From positions 1 through 24,281 of the forward strand of contig CAAGJI010000006.1 in assembly GCA_900770195.1 (NCBI GenBank): DNA of 24,281 bases, read 5' to 3'. Of the stretch, positions 14,739 to 23,266 are shown in pieces. Under the pieces are notes generated by a model, which saw nothing but the letters and a program-made list of their open reading frames with translations, was not told the origin of the DNA and searched no databases. Positions within the stretch are counted from its first letter, which is position 1, and every line of letters begins with the position of its first letter. This DNA is from Oscillospiraceae bacterium. GTDB taxonomy: Bacteria; Bacillota; Clostridia; Oscillospirales; Ruminococcaceae. A program made the translations under genes and the position numbers.

Positions 14739-15711
14739 TCTGTCCCGGAACAATTCTTGCTTCTCCCGAATTAAGGTGAAGTATTTCTCCGTTGTCAAAT
14801 TGCACAACAAGTGCAGCTTTGCCATCTATGTCTATAGCCGTCCCGATAACTTCCTTGCCATTTTTTGTAACCGAAACTTTTTTACCCATAATGCATGACT
14901 TTTCTCTGTACGTTTTAATAAAATCACCTGAAGCAATATTATCAAGCTGCTTTTCAAGATTGTTTGAAAGTTCAGCTGCAAGAACACTTCTTGAAAGTCT
15001 TTTACCTGTTTCATCTTCGATAGAGGTTGCAACATTAAAAAGTTCTCTTGGAAGATGTTTTCTTACCGCAAACACATTTATTCCTATTCCTATGACAACA
15101 TAATCAAGTGAACATTCCTCAAACCCGATAGACGCTTCTGTTAAAATTCCTACAAGTTTTTTTCCGCCAAGATAAATATCATTTACCCATTTTATTTCTG
15201 TTTCAGTGTCGCCAAGCTTGTCTATTGTTTCAGCCGTTGCAACTGCAGCACAGGCTGTTATGTATTGAGAAAGTTCTATTGAAATCTCAGGTTTTAAAAG
15301 AACGGAATAATAAAGTCCGAAATTATGCGGTGAAAAGAATCTTCTTCCCATTCTTCCTTTTCCGCCTGTCTGACTATCTGAAATTACTATTGTTCCGTTT
15401 TCAAATTCAGATTTTGCAAGCTGTTTTGCATAATCATTTGTTGAATCAACGCTGTTCAAAACAATTATATTACTTCCGATATATTTTGTATTCAAATTTT
15501 CTTTTATAATTTTTTTATTTATATAGTCATAACCTTCTGCGAATTTATATCCATGCTGACGCTTTGTTATTATCTGAACACCATCTGCCTGAAGTTCCTT
15601 AACGGCTTTTGAAACAAAACTTCTTGTTATTCCAAGTCTTTCAGCAAGTATTGTTCCTGTTATAAACTCTTTGTCATTAAGTTGTTCACATATTTTATCT
15701 TTGTTTGTCAT
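14722..15711 (-). CDS. birA: Bifunctional biotin-protein ligase and repressor
   Basis: A 329-residue protein. Residues 1-60 are a winged helix (GTILAERLGITRSFVSKAVK) as in repressor-type BirA. Residues 80-260 are the ligase domain: SVDSTNDYAK (biotin pocket), GGKGRMGRRF at 116-125 (the GRGRxGR-type biotinyl-AMP loop) and WVNDIYLGGKKLVGIL with the conserved lysine. The C-terminal SH3-like cap ends in NGEILHLNSGEARIV. It attaches biotin to carboxylase carrier subunits and probably represses biotin genes. The ATG at 15711 with AGAAGG nine bases upstream is preferred over a longer frame that would run into the tRNA terminator. The stop codon lies inside a TTCAACA palindrome. Confidence 0.92.
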   Translation of the reverse strand: MTNKDKICEQLNDKEFITGTILAERLGITRSFVSKAVKELQADGVQIITKRQHGYKFAEGYDYINKKIIKENLNTKYIGSNIIVLNSVDSTNDYAKQLAKSEFENGTIVISDSQTGGKGRMGRRFFSPHNFGLYYSVLLKPEISIELSQYITACAAVATAETIDKLGDTETEIKWVNDIYLGGKKLVGILTEASIGFEECSLDYVVIGIGINVFAVRKHLPRELFNVATSIEDETGKRLSRSVLAAELSNNLEKQLDNIASGDFIKTYREKSCIMGKKVSVTKNGKEVIGTAIDIDGKAALVVQFDNGEILHLNSGEARIVPGQISTFC

Positions 15712-15746
15712 ACTGTAAGACCTTCTTTCTTTAAAATAAAAATAAA

Positions 15747-15772
15747 AAATCCGATGCATAAGCATCGGATTT
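15747..15772 (-). terminator. Terminator of the tRNA pair
   Basis: An 11-bp stem (15747-15757 with 15762-15772), loop of four, followed on the minus strand by a T-rich run. It abuts the CCA end of the tRNA-Glu gene. Confidence 0.85.
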
Positions 15773-15847
15773 TGGTGACCCGTACGGGAATCGAACCCAT
15801 GATCCCGCCGTGAAAGGGCGATGTCTTAACCGCTTGACCAACGGGCC
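15773..15847 (-). tRNA. tRNA-Glu (TTC)
   Basis: 75 bases including the encoded CCA. The 5' strand GGCCCGT pairs with ACGGGTC; the anticodon loop is CTTTCAC (anticodon TTC); the T arm contains GGGTTCGATTCCC. It is the second gene of a two-tRNA transcript, 5 bases after the CAT tRNA. Confidence 0.93.
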
Positions 15848-15852
15848 TTTTA

Positions 15853-15929
15853 TGGTAGCGGCAGTAGGATTTGAACCAACGACCAATCGGGTATGAACCG
15901 AGTACTCTAGCCAACTGAGCTATGCCGCC
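15853..15929 (-). tRNA. tRNA-Met (CAT), probably elongator
   Basis: 77 bases including CCA. The acceptor GGCGGCA pairs with TGCCGCT (first pair G-U); the anticodon stem TCGG/CCGA encloses TTCATAC with anticodon CAT; the T arm contains GGTTCAAATCC. It lacks the three G-C anticodon-stem pairs of initiator tRNA. An Ile2 (lysidine) identity is not excluded by eye. Confidence 0.88.
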
Positions 15930-16000
15930 ATACAGCCGTCAGATTAAAATTTGTCTTTAAAAGTTCATTTCAAAAGCTTCATCTCATCTGCGACTATTCC

Positions 16001-16029
16001 ATTATACACTTTTTTTCTTTAAATGTCAA
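16001..16029 (-). promoter_or_regulatory. Consensus promoter of the tRNA pair
   Basis: On the minus strand TTGACA (16024-16029), 17 bases and TATAAT (16001-16006), about 70 bases before the first tRNA, as expected for a stable-RNA transcript. Confidence 0.85.
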
Positions 16030-16112
16030 GCTTTTTTTTGAAAAAAATCAAATTTGTGCAAAATATATAAAATGTACAGAAAATTTATATCTGATACAAT
16101 GCATATGTAACA

Positions 16113-16400
16113 TTAATCATCATATGAATCTTTTGCAGCATTATATCCTGCCTTAAACTGTCTGACTCCTTCTTTTGCAAGATTTCCTGCAAGCTGACCT
16201 CTTGCTCGAGCTGAATCAGCTGAATCTATTTTCTTTCCGCAATTCGGGCATACCCAGTGTTTACCTCTTGCACCAAGCAACGTACCACCTAAAAGTCCGA
16301 CAGGACCAAGAAGAAAAGCACCGACAGCTGCACCTATTGCAGCACCTTTTCCGTCAACTCTTTTTTCAATCATTTCAACATTACAATCTTCACAACGCAT
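16113..16400 (-). CDS. Small zinc-ribbon/glycine-zipper protein
   Basis: A 95-residue protein. CEDC at residues 3-6 and CPNC near residue 50 would form one zinc ribbon, but they are separated by a hydrophobic glycine-rich stretch (GAAIGAAVGAFLLGPVGLLG) that looks like a glycine zipper able to insert in or pack against membranes. The C-terminal 40 residues are helical and charged. Start at 16400 with GGGAG upstream. It is transcribed alone from copy 2 of the three-copy composite promoter, which suggests co-regulation with the WYL gene. The function is unknown. Confidence 0.75.
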   Translation of the reverse strand: MRCEDCNVEMIEKRVDGKGAAIGAAVGAFLLGPVGLLGGTLLGARGKHWVCPNCGKKIDSADSARARGQLAGNLAKEGVRQFKAGYNAAKDSYDD

Positions 16401-16463
16401 AATTATTTCTCCCTTTTCATAGATTTTTATTGTTTTTTCCATCAGAAAACTGATTATATTTAT

Positions 16464-16513
16464 ATTATACTACCTGTGCAAGACAAATGTATGTCTGTTA
16501 TTAAAATGTTTAC
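16464..16513 (-). promoter_or_regulatory. Composite promoter, copy 2 (zinc-ribbon gene)
   Basis: Minus-strand copy of the 50-bp element: GTAAACA (16507-16513), AACAGACA, TTTGTC and TATAAT (16464-16469), with exactly the spacings of the other copies. AGACATACATTTGTC is identical to copy 1, as is the TATAATATAAATA block. Surrounding bases differ, so it is not a recent large duplication. Confidence 0.75.
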
Positions 16514-16585
16514 ATTTATAATGTGATGCTGATTGAAATTTTAATAAGAAATTGAAATGGTTAAGGAAGTAAAAATTATTCATCT

Positions 16586-18292
16586 TCAAATCCCCCAAAC
16601 CCCATCATCAGAAAAGCGTACAATTTTGTTGCAAATATCCAAAGCAGCGGGTCTGTGAGTTACGATAATGACTGTTTTATCCGTCAAATTTTTAAGGTTT
16701 GAGAGGACTTTTTTCTCTGTTTTTTCATCTAAGGCACTTGTTGCCTCATCGAGTAAAAGTATAGGATTTTCGGAAAAAACTGCTCTTGCGATGGCAATTC
16801 TCTGCATTTGACCTTCGGATAAACCTGTTCCCCGTTCTCCAAGAAAAGTGTCGACTCCGTTTTCAAGATTATCTATAAATTCATCTGCACATGAAATTTT
16901 CAGTGCATTTTTTATATCCTTATTGAAAAAAGCCCTTGATTTATCGGAAAAAGCAATAATTTCACGAATTGTTCCGCTCATAAGCTGATTTCCCTGCGGA
17001 ACATAGGCAAAAAGTCTGCACCATTCCGATGTAAGACGGATTTTTCCGTTATTTGTTAAAAGAAATTTTTCTCCGCTGTCAACAGGATACAAACACATTA
17101 AAAGCTTTAAAAACGTCGATTTTCCACAGCCTGAATGCCCTGTAAATGCGATATATTCCCCTTTTTTTATTTCAATATTGATATTTTTCAAAACGACAGG
17201 CATATTTTTCTTTGAATTATTATTGCAAACAGGAGGAGTGTAAGTAAAATCAACATTTTCAAAAGATATTCCCTTAAAATCATTTTTGTAAAAACTTTGA
17301 ATTCTGCTTTTTTCAATTATATTTTTTTTGTGGTAATCCTCAAAATTTTCAGATTCCATAAGTCTTTCTGCACTTGCTGTCATTGCATAGAATTTTGGCA
17401 AATATCCCGTAATATTGGCAAAAGGTGACTGTATTTGTGCAATAAGCTGTGCAACAGCCATTAAAGTTCCGTAGGAAACAGTTCCGATTAAAATTCCATA
17501 TCCGCAATATATAATTCCAAGAATATACATTCCGTTTATTGCCATACCAAATCCAATATTGCAGAAATTTGAAAAATGATTTCGTTTCATTCTTGCATTT
17601 TTGTGTTCCTGCATTTTTTCAAGAGAATCTTTTTCAGTTTGTTTTTCTGCTGAAAACGTTCGCACAATTATAAGACTTCCCAGTCTTTCTTGTAAAAATG
17701 TCCGCAGATTTCCGTCTTTTTCCTGTATTTTTTTATGTAAACGCTTTAATTTTTTTCTGAATGCATACGTAAAAAATATAAGCAATGCACCGCAGGGAAA
17801 AAGAATATATGCAAAACGTGGTTCAAGCTTTAAAATCATAATAAGTGCTGCAAAAAGTTTTACAGTCATTCCAACTATGCCAGGAAAAATTTCAACAATT
17901 GCATTTGATGTTACAACAGTATCATTTGTAAGCCTGTTAATCCATTCACCCGAATGAATAGAAGTAACAGAGGCATAATTCTTTTTTAAAAGACAGGAAA
18001 AAAGCCTTTCTTTCAGGATATTTTCAAAAGTGCTTCGTGAATATTCTTCAAGAAGTCTTACAAAAGCTCGAAGAATTAAATTAAAAGCAACAAGCAGAAT
18101 AATTTCAAGCACATATAATTTAAAATCAGAAAACGATTTTGCCATTGCACTGTCAATAATATTTTTCAGTAAAACAGCGTATATAGCCGAATTTATTCCA
18201 AGTACAGCCTGAATAAAAATTAAAACAGCAATATAAATTTTCTTGAATCCTGTTATTTTCCAAAGCCATTTTAATGTGGAATTATTTTTCAT
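16586..18292 (-). CDS. ABC transporter, fused permease and ATPase
   Basis: A 568-residue half-transporter that should work as a homodimer. Residues 1-310 hold the six-helix exporter membrane domain. The C-terminal ATPase has Walker A GHSGCGKST, Q-loop YVPQG, signature LSEGQMQRIAIARA, Walker B ILLLDEATSALD and the H-loop histidine in VTHRP, so it should be active. There is no N-terminal C39 peptidase domain, so any leader would be removed by another enzyme, perhaps the S26 peptidase encoded just upstream. The start overlaps that gene by 11 bases. It is the last gene of a four-gene operon and probably exports its peptide product. No clear terminator follows. Confidence 0.9.
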   Translation of the reverse strand: MKNNSTLKWLWKITGFKKIYIAVLIFIQAVLGINSAIYAVLLKNIIDSAMAKSFSDFKLYVLEIILLVAFNLILRAFVRLLEEYSRSTFENILKERLFSCLLKKNYASVTSIHSGEWINRLTNDTVVTSNAIVEIFPGIVGMTVKLFAALIMILKLEPRFAYILFPCGALLIFFTYAFRKKLKRLHKKIQEKDGNLRTFLQERLGSLIIVRTFSAEKQTEKDSLEKMQEHKNARMKRNHFSNFCNIGFGMAINGMYILGIIYCGYGILIGTVSYGTLMAVAQLIAQIQSPFANITGYLPKFYAMTASAERLMESENFEDYHKKNIIEKSRIQSFYKNDFKGISFENVDFTYTPPVCNNNSKKNMPVVLKNINIEIKKGEYIAFTGHSGCGKSTFLKLLMCLYPVDSGEKFLLTNNGKIRLTSEWCRLFAYVPQGNQLMSGTIREIIAFSDKSRAFFNKDIKNALKISCADEFIDNLENGVDTFLGERGTGLSEGQMQRIAIARAVFSENPILLLDEATSALDEKTEKKVLSNLKNLTDKTVIIVTHRPAALDICNKIVRFSDDGVWGI

Positions 18293-18731
18293 TTTTATTC
18301 TGCCTTTTCAGTTTTATTTTAATCTTTTTAAAAAAAATACATATGCCCGAAAAATTGCACCATAAAATGCTGTAAATTTTGTATTTTTTATTTTCAACCG
18401 AATATTTTTTTCCTTTGCGAATAAATTCAGTCATAATACCTATTATATCTTCATCTTTTATACCATATTCTTTATTTATGCAATTATCCCCTAAAATCAC
18501 ATAATCATTATCTCTGACTTTTATAATTCTGTGAAGAACATATTTGTCAGGCGGACGACGATATAAAACAACATCATATTTTTGGCATCTTTTCGCATCT
18601 TTTTTTCTGACTGTAAAAATATCACGCCCTTGTTTAAGTAAGGGCATCATACTTGTTCCCACATTTCTGTAAGTCAGAGATCCGTATTTTTCAAGATATT
18701 CTTCATATGTGGATTTAACGCATTCACTCAT
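18282..18731 (-). CDS. S26-type signal peptidase-like protein
   Basis: A 149-residue protein. The nucleophile is Ser27 in VGTSMMPLL; the general base appears to be His67 in KYVLHRI, the Ser-His arrangement of SipW/ER-type signal peptidases instead of Ser-Lys; YVILGDNC is the conserved downstream box. One weak hydrophobic segment near residues 122-136 and a very basic C-terminus may hold it at the membrane. The ATG at 18731 overlaps the PqqD-like stop (ATGAGTGA). The operon suggests leader cleavage of a modified peptide; a general secretion role is also possible. Confidence 0.82.
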   Translation of the reverse strand: MSECVKSTYEEYLEKYGSLTYRNVGTSMMPLLKQGRDIFTVRKKDAKRCQKYDVVLYRRPPDKYVLHRIIKVRDNDYVILGDNCINKEYGIKDEDIIGIMTEFIRKGKKYSVENKKYKIYSILWCNFSGICIFFKKIKIKLKRQNKNEK

Positions 18732-18984
18732 CAATTGCACCAATTTTTCTCAGGCTTTTAATAATTTCCGCAATATCTTTTTTCATCTGTTTTTCATCAC
18801 CATCATATTTTTCAAGCATTTTCTGAAGAATTTTCTCTTCTGTTGTATCTTCTTTCAGGCAGTTTATAATAAATGCAGCAGAAAAATTGCTTTTCACAAT
18901 TCCTGCAAAATTATTTGCACCTGCATCAATAAGAATCTGTTCATTTCCTGTTTCGTGTGTGATAAATCCGCTTTTTAACTTCAT
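18724..18984 (-). CDS. PqqD-like RiPP recognition protein
   Basis: An 86-residue protein with the PqqD/RRE pattern: short beta strands (GFITHETGNEQILIDAG, where FAGIVKSNFSAAFIINCL covers the usual residue-L/N-x-T-A region) and a helical C-terminal half with KYDGDEKQMKKDIAEIIKSL. RRE proteins bind the leader of a precursor peptide and present it to modifying enzymes. AAAGGA is 7 bases before the ATG, and the gene lies 4 bases after the kinase. The family call is based on size, pattern and neighbours. Confidence 0.75.
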   Translation of the reverse strand: MKLKSGFITHETGNEQILIDAGANNFAGIVKSNFSAAFIINCLKEDTTEEKILQKMLEKYDGDEKQMKKDIAEIIKSLRKIGAIDE

Positions 18985-18988
18985 AATA

Positions 18989-19723
18989 TTATCCTTTCAT
19001 TTCGTTGTATGCAATTTCAGCTGCTTCTATTTCCATATTACAGCTAAGTTTGTAAAAATTTACATTTTTTGCAAATCTGTCGATTAATTTGAGAAGCTTT
19101 ACCATTTTAGATGCATCACAGGGTCTGTGAACCTGCTGAATAAGCATAGGATAGGCTTCTGATTTTGTTATTTTTTCAATATGATTTTTTTCTGAACGTT
19201 TTAAAATACAGACTGCCTTCAGCGGAACACTTGTGTTTTGACTTAAATTATGTTTTCCATTCCATGGAGTTCCATATACTGTAACATTTTCTTCATTTAT
19301 TTTTATAAGCGGTTTGTCATCATTTACCATAAAGGCACGTTCTCCAAAATATTCTCTCCAAAGTTTTGTATGAGTCGATTTTCCTGTTCCGCTTTTTGCT
19401 GTGAAAAGATACCCTGTTTTGTCAACTGCCACAACTGAACCATGAAAAAGAATAATATCCCTGTCAAGAAAATTATTTGCTATTTTGCGATAAACAGCAA
19501 GTGTTTCAAGGTAACTTTCCGTAAAATTTCTGATGGGTAAACCATCTTTTTTATCATTTGACTCAGACTTTTTTCGCTCAAAATCAATATCTGTCTGATT
19601 TGTTTCAATTGAAAAGCAGGGATTTTCATCGCTTATATAATCCCTGCAAAGTTTATGCACTTCTTCATAAACAGATTTAATTTCAACCGAAATATCAGCA
19701 AATTTATATGTTCCGCTGTACAA
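18989..19723 (-). CDS. HPr-kinase-like ATPase of a peptide-modification operon
   Basis: A 244-residue protein. FHGSVVAVD near residue 94, the Walker A TAKSGTGKST (108-117), VNDDKPLI near residue 135 and YGTPWNGKHN match HprK/P-like kinases found in lasso-peptide and related clusters, where they may phosphorylate the peptide. The N-terminal 90 residues are variable. The start appears to be TTG at 19723 with AAAGGA about 10 bases upstream; no in-frame ATG with a ribosome-binding site was found. First gene of the operon, so a weak start may limit expression. It lacks features of genuine catabolite-repression HprK. Confidence 0.8.
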   Translation of the reverse strand: MYSGTYKFADISVEIKSVYEEVHKLCRDYISDENPCFSIETNQTDIDFERKKSESNDKKDGLPIRNFTESYLETLAVYRKIANNFLDRDIILFHGSVVAVDKTGYLFTAKSGTGKSTHTKLWREYFGERAFMVNDDKPLIKINEENVTVYGTPWNGKHNLSQNTSVPLKAVCILKRSEKNHIEKITKSEAYPMLIQQVHRPCDASKMVKLLKLIDRFAKNVNFYKLSCNMEIEAAEIAYNEMKG

Positions 19724-19817
19724 GTCTTTATTTTCCTTTCTGTATTTTTTCTTTTATATCAAAGTCTCTGATTATAGAAAAATTTTAAATTTAATTATAT
19801 TGTATACCTTATGTTAT

Positions 19818-19846
19818 ATTTTATCATATTTTAACAGATTTTTCAA
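19818..19846 (-). promoter_or_regulatory. Promoter of the kinase-PqqD-S26-ABC operon
   Basis: On the minus strand TTGAAA (19841-19846), 17 bases and TAAAAT (19818-19823) with a TG extension, about 90 bases before the TTG start. Confidence 0.6.
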
Positions 19847-19880
19847 GCATTTTTATATATTTTTATTTTGCAGATATTAA

Positions 19881-19908
19881 AAAATCCCCCTCAATCTTTT
19901 TGGAGGGC
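19881..19908 (-). terminator. Weak second terminator
   Basis: CCCTC and GAGGG arms around a ten-base loop, followed on the minus strand by GGATTTTTT. It lies between the dockerin gene's main terminator and the kinase operon's promoter, and would further insulate the operon. Confidence 0.4.
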
Positions 19909-19948
19909 AGTAAAAATATATGAATTTGTACTGGAATATTTAATATAT

Positions 19949-19989
19949 AAAAGCCGCAAACATGTAAAATAAACGTGCTTGCGGCTTTT
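19949..19989 (-). terminator. Terminator of the 20023-23235 operon
   Basis: An 11-bp perfect outer stem (19949-19959 with 19979-19989) with A/T flanks and a partly paired loop, 34 bases past the dockerin stop. Confidence 0.85.
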
Positions 19990-20022
19990 TGTTTGTATTA
20001 TTTTCTTGCATTTGACAAAGAA

Positions 20023-20826
20023 TTAATATAATTCTTCTTGATAATAACCAAATCCAAAATTTGCAGTACTTTTGCTGCTAAGAAGTGATTTATCAGATAC
20101 ATCATATATTTTTACGCTTGTTCCATAGGAAAAATAGTCTGTAAGATTTTTATTTCCCGAATTATATATTTCTGTTGAAAGTACTTCATTTCCATTCATT
20201 GAAATTAAATCGATGACTTCACCTCCGGTGTGACAAGTTAATAAATACAATTTACCATCTTTTTCTTCAAGATGTGAATTTCCTCCATCGAGGGTTCCAC
20301 AGAACTTAATATCTCTTCCATCAATGGTCCAAAACTTATAAACCGTTTCGGCTTCATAATTTCCAATTTTGAGAATAAATTCACATACACCATCACCATT
20401 TATATCATAAAGAGTATAATGTCTATAAAATGACCCTTTATTCAATATGTCAGCTTGATCTAAATTATTATAGAACGCTGAATAATAGTCCACCTTTGGG
20501 GCAGAATTAACAAGTTGTTGTGCATAGTAAATCAAAACGGCAACAGCATCTTTTGAATCTACCGAACCATTTCTGTCGACATCACCTTTACCTGAACTTG
20601 GTGTACCTTTTGCAAGGTTTTCAGCATATGTTTTTAAAATTATAACAGCATCCTTTGAATCAACTTTTCCATCACCATTTACATCTCCATATGTTTCTAC
20701 ATTTTCAAAAGATATAGAATTGTTTTGAAATGCTGTATTTTCAGCCGATACATTTGGTAATGACAGAGATGAAAAACACATAATTGACGATAAAATCGCT
20801 ACTGTATTCTTTATTTTTTTATTCAT
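20023..20826 (-). CDS. Secreted N-terminal dockerin protein
   Basis: A 267-residue exported protein. Residues 1-28 are a signal peptide (cleavage near VSAEN). Residues 47-106 are a type I dockerin with two calcium loops (DVNGDGKVDSKDA and DVDRNGSVDSKDA). The remaining 160 residues are an unrecognised beta-rich domain with a further calcium-like loop, YDINGDGVCEFILK, resembling FG-GAP/EF-hand-like loops. Dockerins usually sit at the C-terminus in enzymes, so the N-terminal position is less common. AGGAGG precedes the ATG at 20826. It lies 20 bases after the zinc-ribbon membrane gene and ends the operon. It should be held on a cohesin-bearing scaffold; a catalytic role is not visible. Confidence 0.82.
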   Translation of the reverse strand: MNKKIKNTVAILSSIMCFSSLSLPNVSAENTAFQNNSISFENVETYGDVNGDGKVDSKDAVIILKTYAENLAKGTPSSGKGDVDRNGSVDSKDAVAVLIYYAQQLVNSAPKVDYYSAFYNNLDQADILNKGSFYRHYTLYDINGDGVCEFILKIGNYEAETVYKFWTIDGRDIKFCGTLDGGNSHLEEKDGKLYLLTCHTGGEVIDLISMNGNEVLSTEIYNSGNKNLTDYFSYGTSVKIYDVSDKSLLSSKSTANFGFGYYQEELY

Positions 20827-20846
20827 ATTTTCCTCCTGAAAGTTTA

Positions 20847-21908
20847 TTAATAATTGTAAAGAAACAGGAATGATGAATCTATCCAGCCATAATAATCACC
20901 ATCATCTGCATCCCAACATTCGTACCATGTTATTCCCATAGATGTACATTTCGTTTCAGCGATTATTCTCCAGCCATCTTGGACATGATGCTGAACTTCA
21001 TACTCTCCTCCATTAACTACATAATTTGTCGTTAAACCGTCAACACTTCCTTCTGATGCATTTATTGTACCAAAAAATCCTTCACCTAAATCATATGTTT
21101 GGATTGCTGCATTATTTGATTTTTGCGAATCTGATGAGGTATCATCTGCTGATTTTTTATACATAAACGCACCTGTTTGGTCTGAATAAGTAACTTCCTG
21201 ACCTTCATAACTGTCAACACCATACGTTGTTATTGTACCACTTAATACAACTTCTTTTTCAGTTGCTTCTGTAACTGTAACACTTATAAGGTTTGCAAAA
21301 CCACAAACATCTTCTGTTTTTACTTCTGCCTTTCCACTACTTGATTTAACATTGCTTGCAACAGCTGCAACTATATGTGCAGAATCTAATGCACCTTCAA
21401 GACCAGCATCTTTAAGAAGTTCATCTGCACTAAAAAATATTTCGTATTGACCTGATTCCTCTGCTTTTGTTTCTTCAATAGTAGTTTCTTCAACAGTTGT
21501 TTCAACAATGGTACTTACTTGTGTAGAGTTTTCTTCAATAGCCTTTTCTGACATTGATATTTCTTCTGTTTCAGTAGAAATATCCGTGCTATTATTTTCA
21601 AGAATTGATTTATTATCTAAATTATTATTTTTATTGTTCATAGTAAAAAAGGCAGCTATTGCAATACCTGTAACCAAAAGAATAGCAATTATGGCTATTA
21701 CAATAGGTAAAATTTTACTGTTTTTCTTTTGGATAACATTTTCAGATATTTTTTGGTTTGTATTTTGAAAATTATTATCAGATGGTTCAGATTCGTTTTC
21801 AGATATTTGAATTTGCTCTTCATCAATTTCAGAATCAAGAGCAAATCCACACAAAGGACAAACACCATTCTTTTCATCAAATTCCATCCCACAATTCGGA
21901 CATATCAT
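20847..21908 (-). CDS. Zinc-ribbon single-pass membrane protein
   Basis: A 353-residue protein. A cytoplasmic zinc ribbon (CPNC at 3-6, CPLC at 17-20), an acidic linker and one transmembrane helix (66-89, ILPIVIAIIAILLVTGIAIA) are followed by a Ser/Thr/Glu-rich stalk and an extracytoplasmic region. The last 80 residues (YDLGEGFFGTINASEG, later CWDADDGDYYGWIDSS) look like an SH3-type wall-binding fold. AAGGAG lies 8 bases before the ATG at 21908. It sits 22 bases after the duplicated-domain membrane protein gene. Its layout matches the broken gene at 1608-2223. It could be a surface sensor or assembly factor; no enzymatic motif is visible. Confidence 0.75.
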   Translation of the reverse strand: MICPNCGMEFDEKNGVCPLCGFALDSEIDEEQIQISENESEPSDNNFQNTNQKISENVIQKKNSKILPIVIAIIAILLVTGIAIAAFFTMNNKNNNLDNKSILENNSTDISTETEEISMSEKAIEENSTQVSTIVETTVEETTIEETKAEESGQYEIFFSADELLKDAGLEGALDSAHIVAAVASNVKSSSGKAEVKTEDVCGFANLISVTVTEATEKEVVLSGTITTYGVDSYEGQEVTYSDQTGAFMYKKSADDTSSDSQKSNNAAIQTYDLGEGFFGTINASEGSVDGLTTNYVVNGGEYEVQHHVQDGWRIIAETKCTSMGITWYECWDADDGDYYGWIDSSFLFLYNY

Positions 21909-21930
21909 TTTAAATTCTCCTTTTTTAAAA

Positions 21931-23235
21931 CTATTTTTTCTTTATTGGAAGCTTATCGGGAATTTTTATTCCATAATATGTTATGAAACCAACTACAGCG
22001 GTCAGAATATAACTTATAAGGAGAAGATAAAAACCTATATGAGGAATTGTATGTACTTTAGTACTCATTGAAAAATCATCGTCATAACCACTTGATGTTT
22101 TGGCAACAGATATGCAAGTTGCTCTGATTATGAAGAAAAGAATAATTTCACTTATAAAACTCAATGCAGGAGCTATTATCGCTATTGCACGTCTATATGG
22201 TCTTAATGGCTTAATGTAATTCATAATTATAAGCAATATAGGAATTATGAAAAGTACAATTGTGAAGAAGGAATTTATATCACCAGAAAGCAATTGGAAA
22301 AGATTAAATGTTTGTTCAGTTGAACCTGTAGATGATATTTCATTGGCAAAACCATCACTGGCTGTAACTTTGCAAGAATATTTGACAAATGGTAACAGAC
22401 CTAAAATTATCGAAATTGCAGCACAAATAGCCATTATATTCTTTCTGATGAACTCGTTTTTAATAGGGATATTATTAAGATTCTGATTTATTTCGTCATC
22501 CGAAATATCCTGTTTCATCATAGAAACTGTATCTTCTGCAAATTTTGAAACACTTGATGTGTCTACACTTTGAGAAGAAACGGTTGATTCAGATTTTGGG
22601 GAATTATTAACAGTTTCACCTGTTGCAGACGCACTCTGCTTTCTTACAAATTTTGTTTTTGGCGTTGAAACTGTCCCTAATGCTTTATAAATGATACTTA
22701 CATTTTCAGGACATTTTTTCATAAGTTCTTTCATATCGTCCTGGTCACCTGAAAACTGAATGGTATAAACGTCAATACCAATGAAGTTTTCAAGTTCTTT
22801 GAATATTCCGTCCCATTTAACATCTCTGAACTGAAATGGTGAAATCCATTCATCAATATATCTGTTCTGAAGTTTAGATGTATCGAATTTTTTTCCGTTT
22901 ACAGTTATAATTGTTGAAAGAGGTTCTTTTTTATAAAGAATTACAACTTTATTGTCAGTTCCGACAACTTTTACAGGTTTTCCACTGACAGCATTTTTTA
23001 AAATTTCATAAGAAGCCGTGTCACCGTCAAACTGAATATTAAATTCTTTTTCTCCTAAAAACTCAGAAAGTTCATCATATATTCCGTTCCAGTGAATATT
23101 TTTAATTATAAAAGGATACGCCCACTCAGAAATATCTTTACCATTTATTCTTGACGTATCGAATTCTTTATCATCAACGGAAATTTTCAGTTTTTTCGTA
23201 TCTGATAAATAATTGATTTTAACTTTAGTACCCAT
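21931..23235 (-). CDS. Membrane protein with a tandemly duplicated N-terminal domain
   Basis: A 434-residue protein with no signal peptide. Two copies of an unrecognised domain, about residues 14-82 and 105-175, align at a constant offset of 92 residues: FDTS (25/117), EW (37/129), PF (41/133), WxGI (49/141) and IQFxGD (67/159). A Ser/Thr-rich linker leads to four transmembrane helices (from about residue 265 to 425). The N-terminal pair is probably cytoplasmic. AGGAG is 7 bases before the ATG at 23235. It is the first gene of an operon with a consensus promoter framed by a 9-bp inverted repeat and divergent from an XRE regulator. The function is unknown. Confidence 0.8.
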   Translation of the reverse strand: MGTKVKINYLSDTKKLKISVDDKEFDTSRINGKDISEWAYPFIIKNIHWNGIYDELSEFLGEKEFNIQFDGDTASYEILKNAVSGKPVKVVGTDNKVVILYKKEPLSTIITVNGKKFDTSKLQNRYIDEWISPFQFRDVKWDGIFKELENFIGIDVYTIQFSGDQDDMKELMKKCPENVSIIYKALGTVSTPKTKFVRKQSASATGETVNNSPKSESTVSSQSVDTSSVSKFAEDTVSMMKQDISDDEINQNLNNIPIKNEFIRKNIMAICAAISIILGLLPFVKYSCKVTASDGFANEISSTGSTEQTFNLFQLLSGDINSFFTIVLFIIPILLIIMNYIKPLRPYRRAIAIIAPALSFISEIILFFIIRATCISVAKTSSGYDDDFSMSTKVHTIPHIGFYLLLISYILTAVVGFITYYGIKIPDKLPIKKK

Positions 23236-23266
23236 ATTTTTTCTCCTCTACTTATAATTTCATCAT

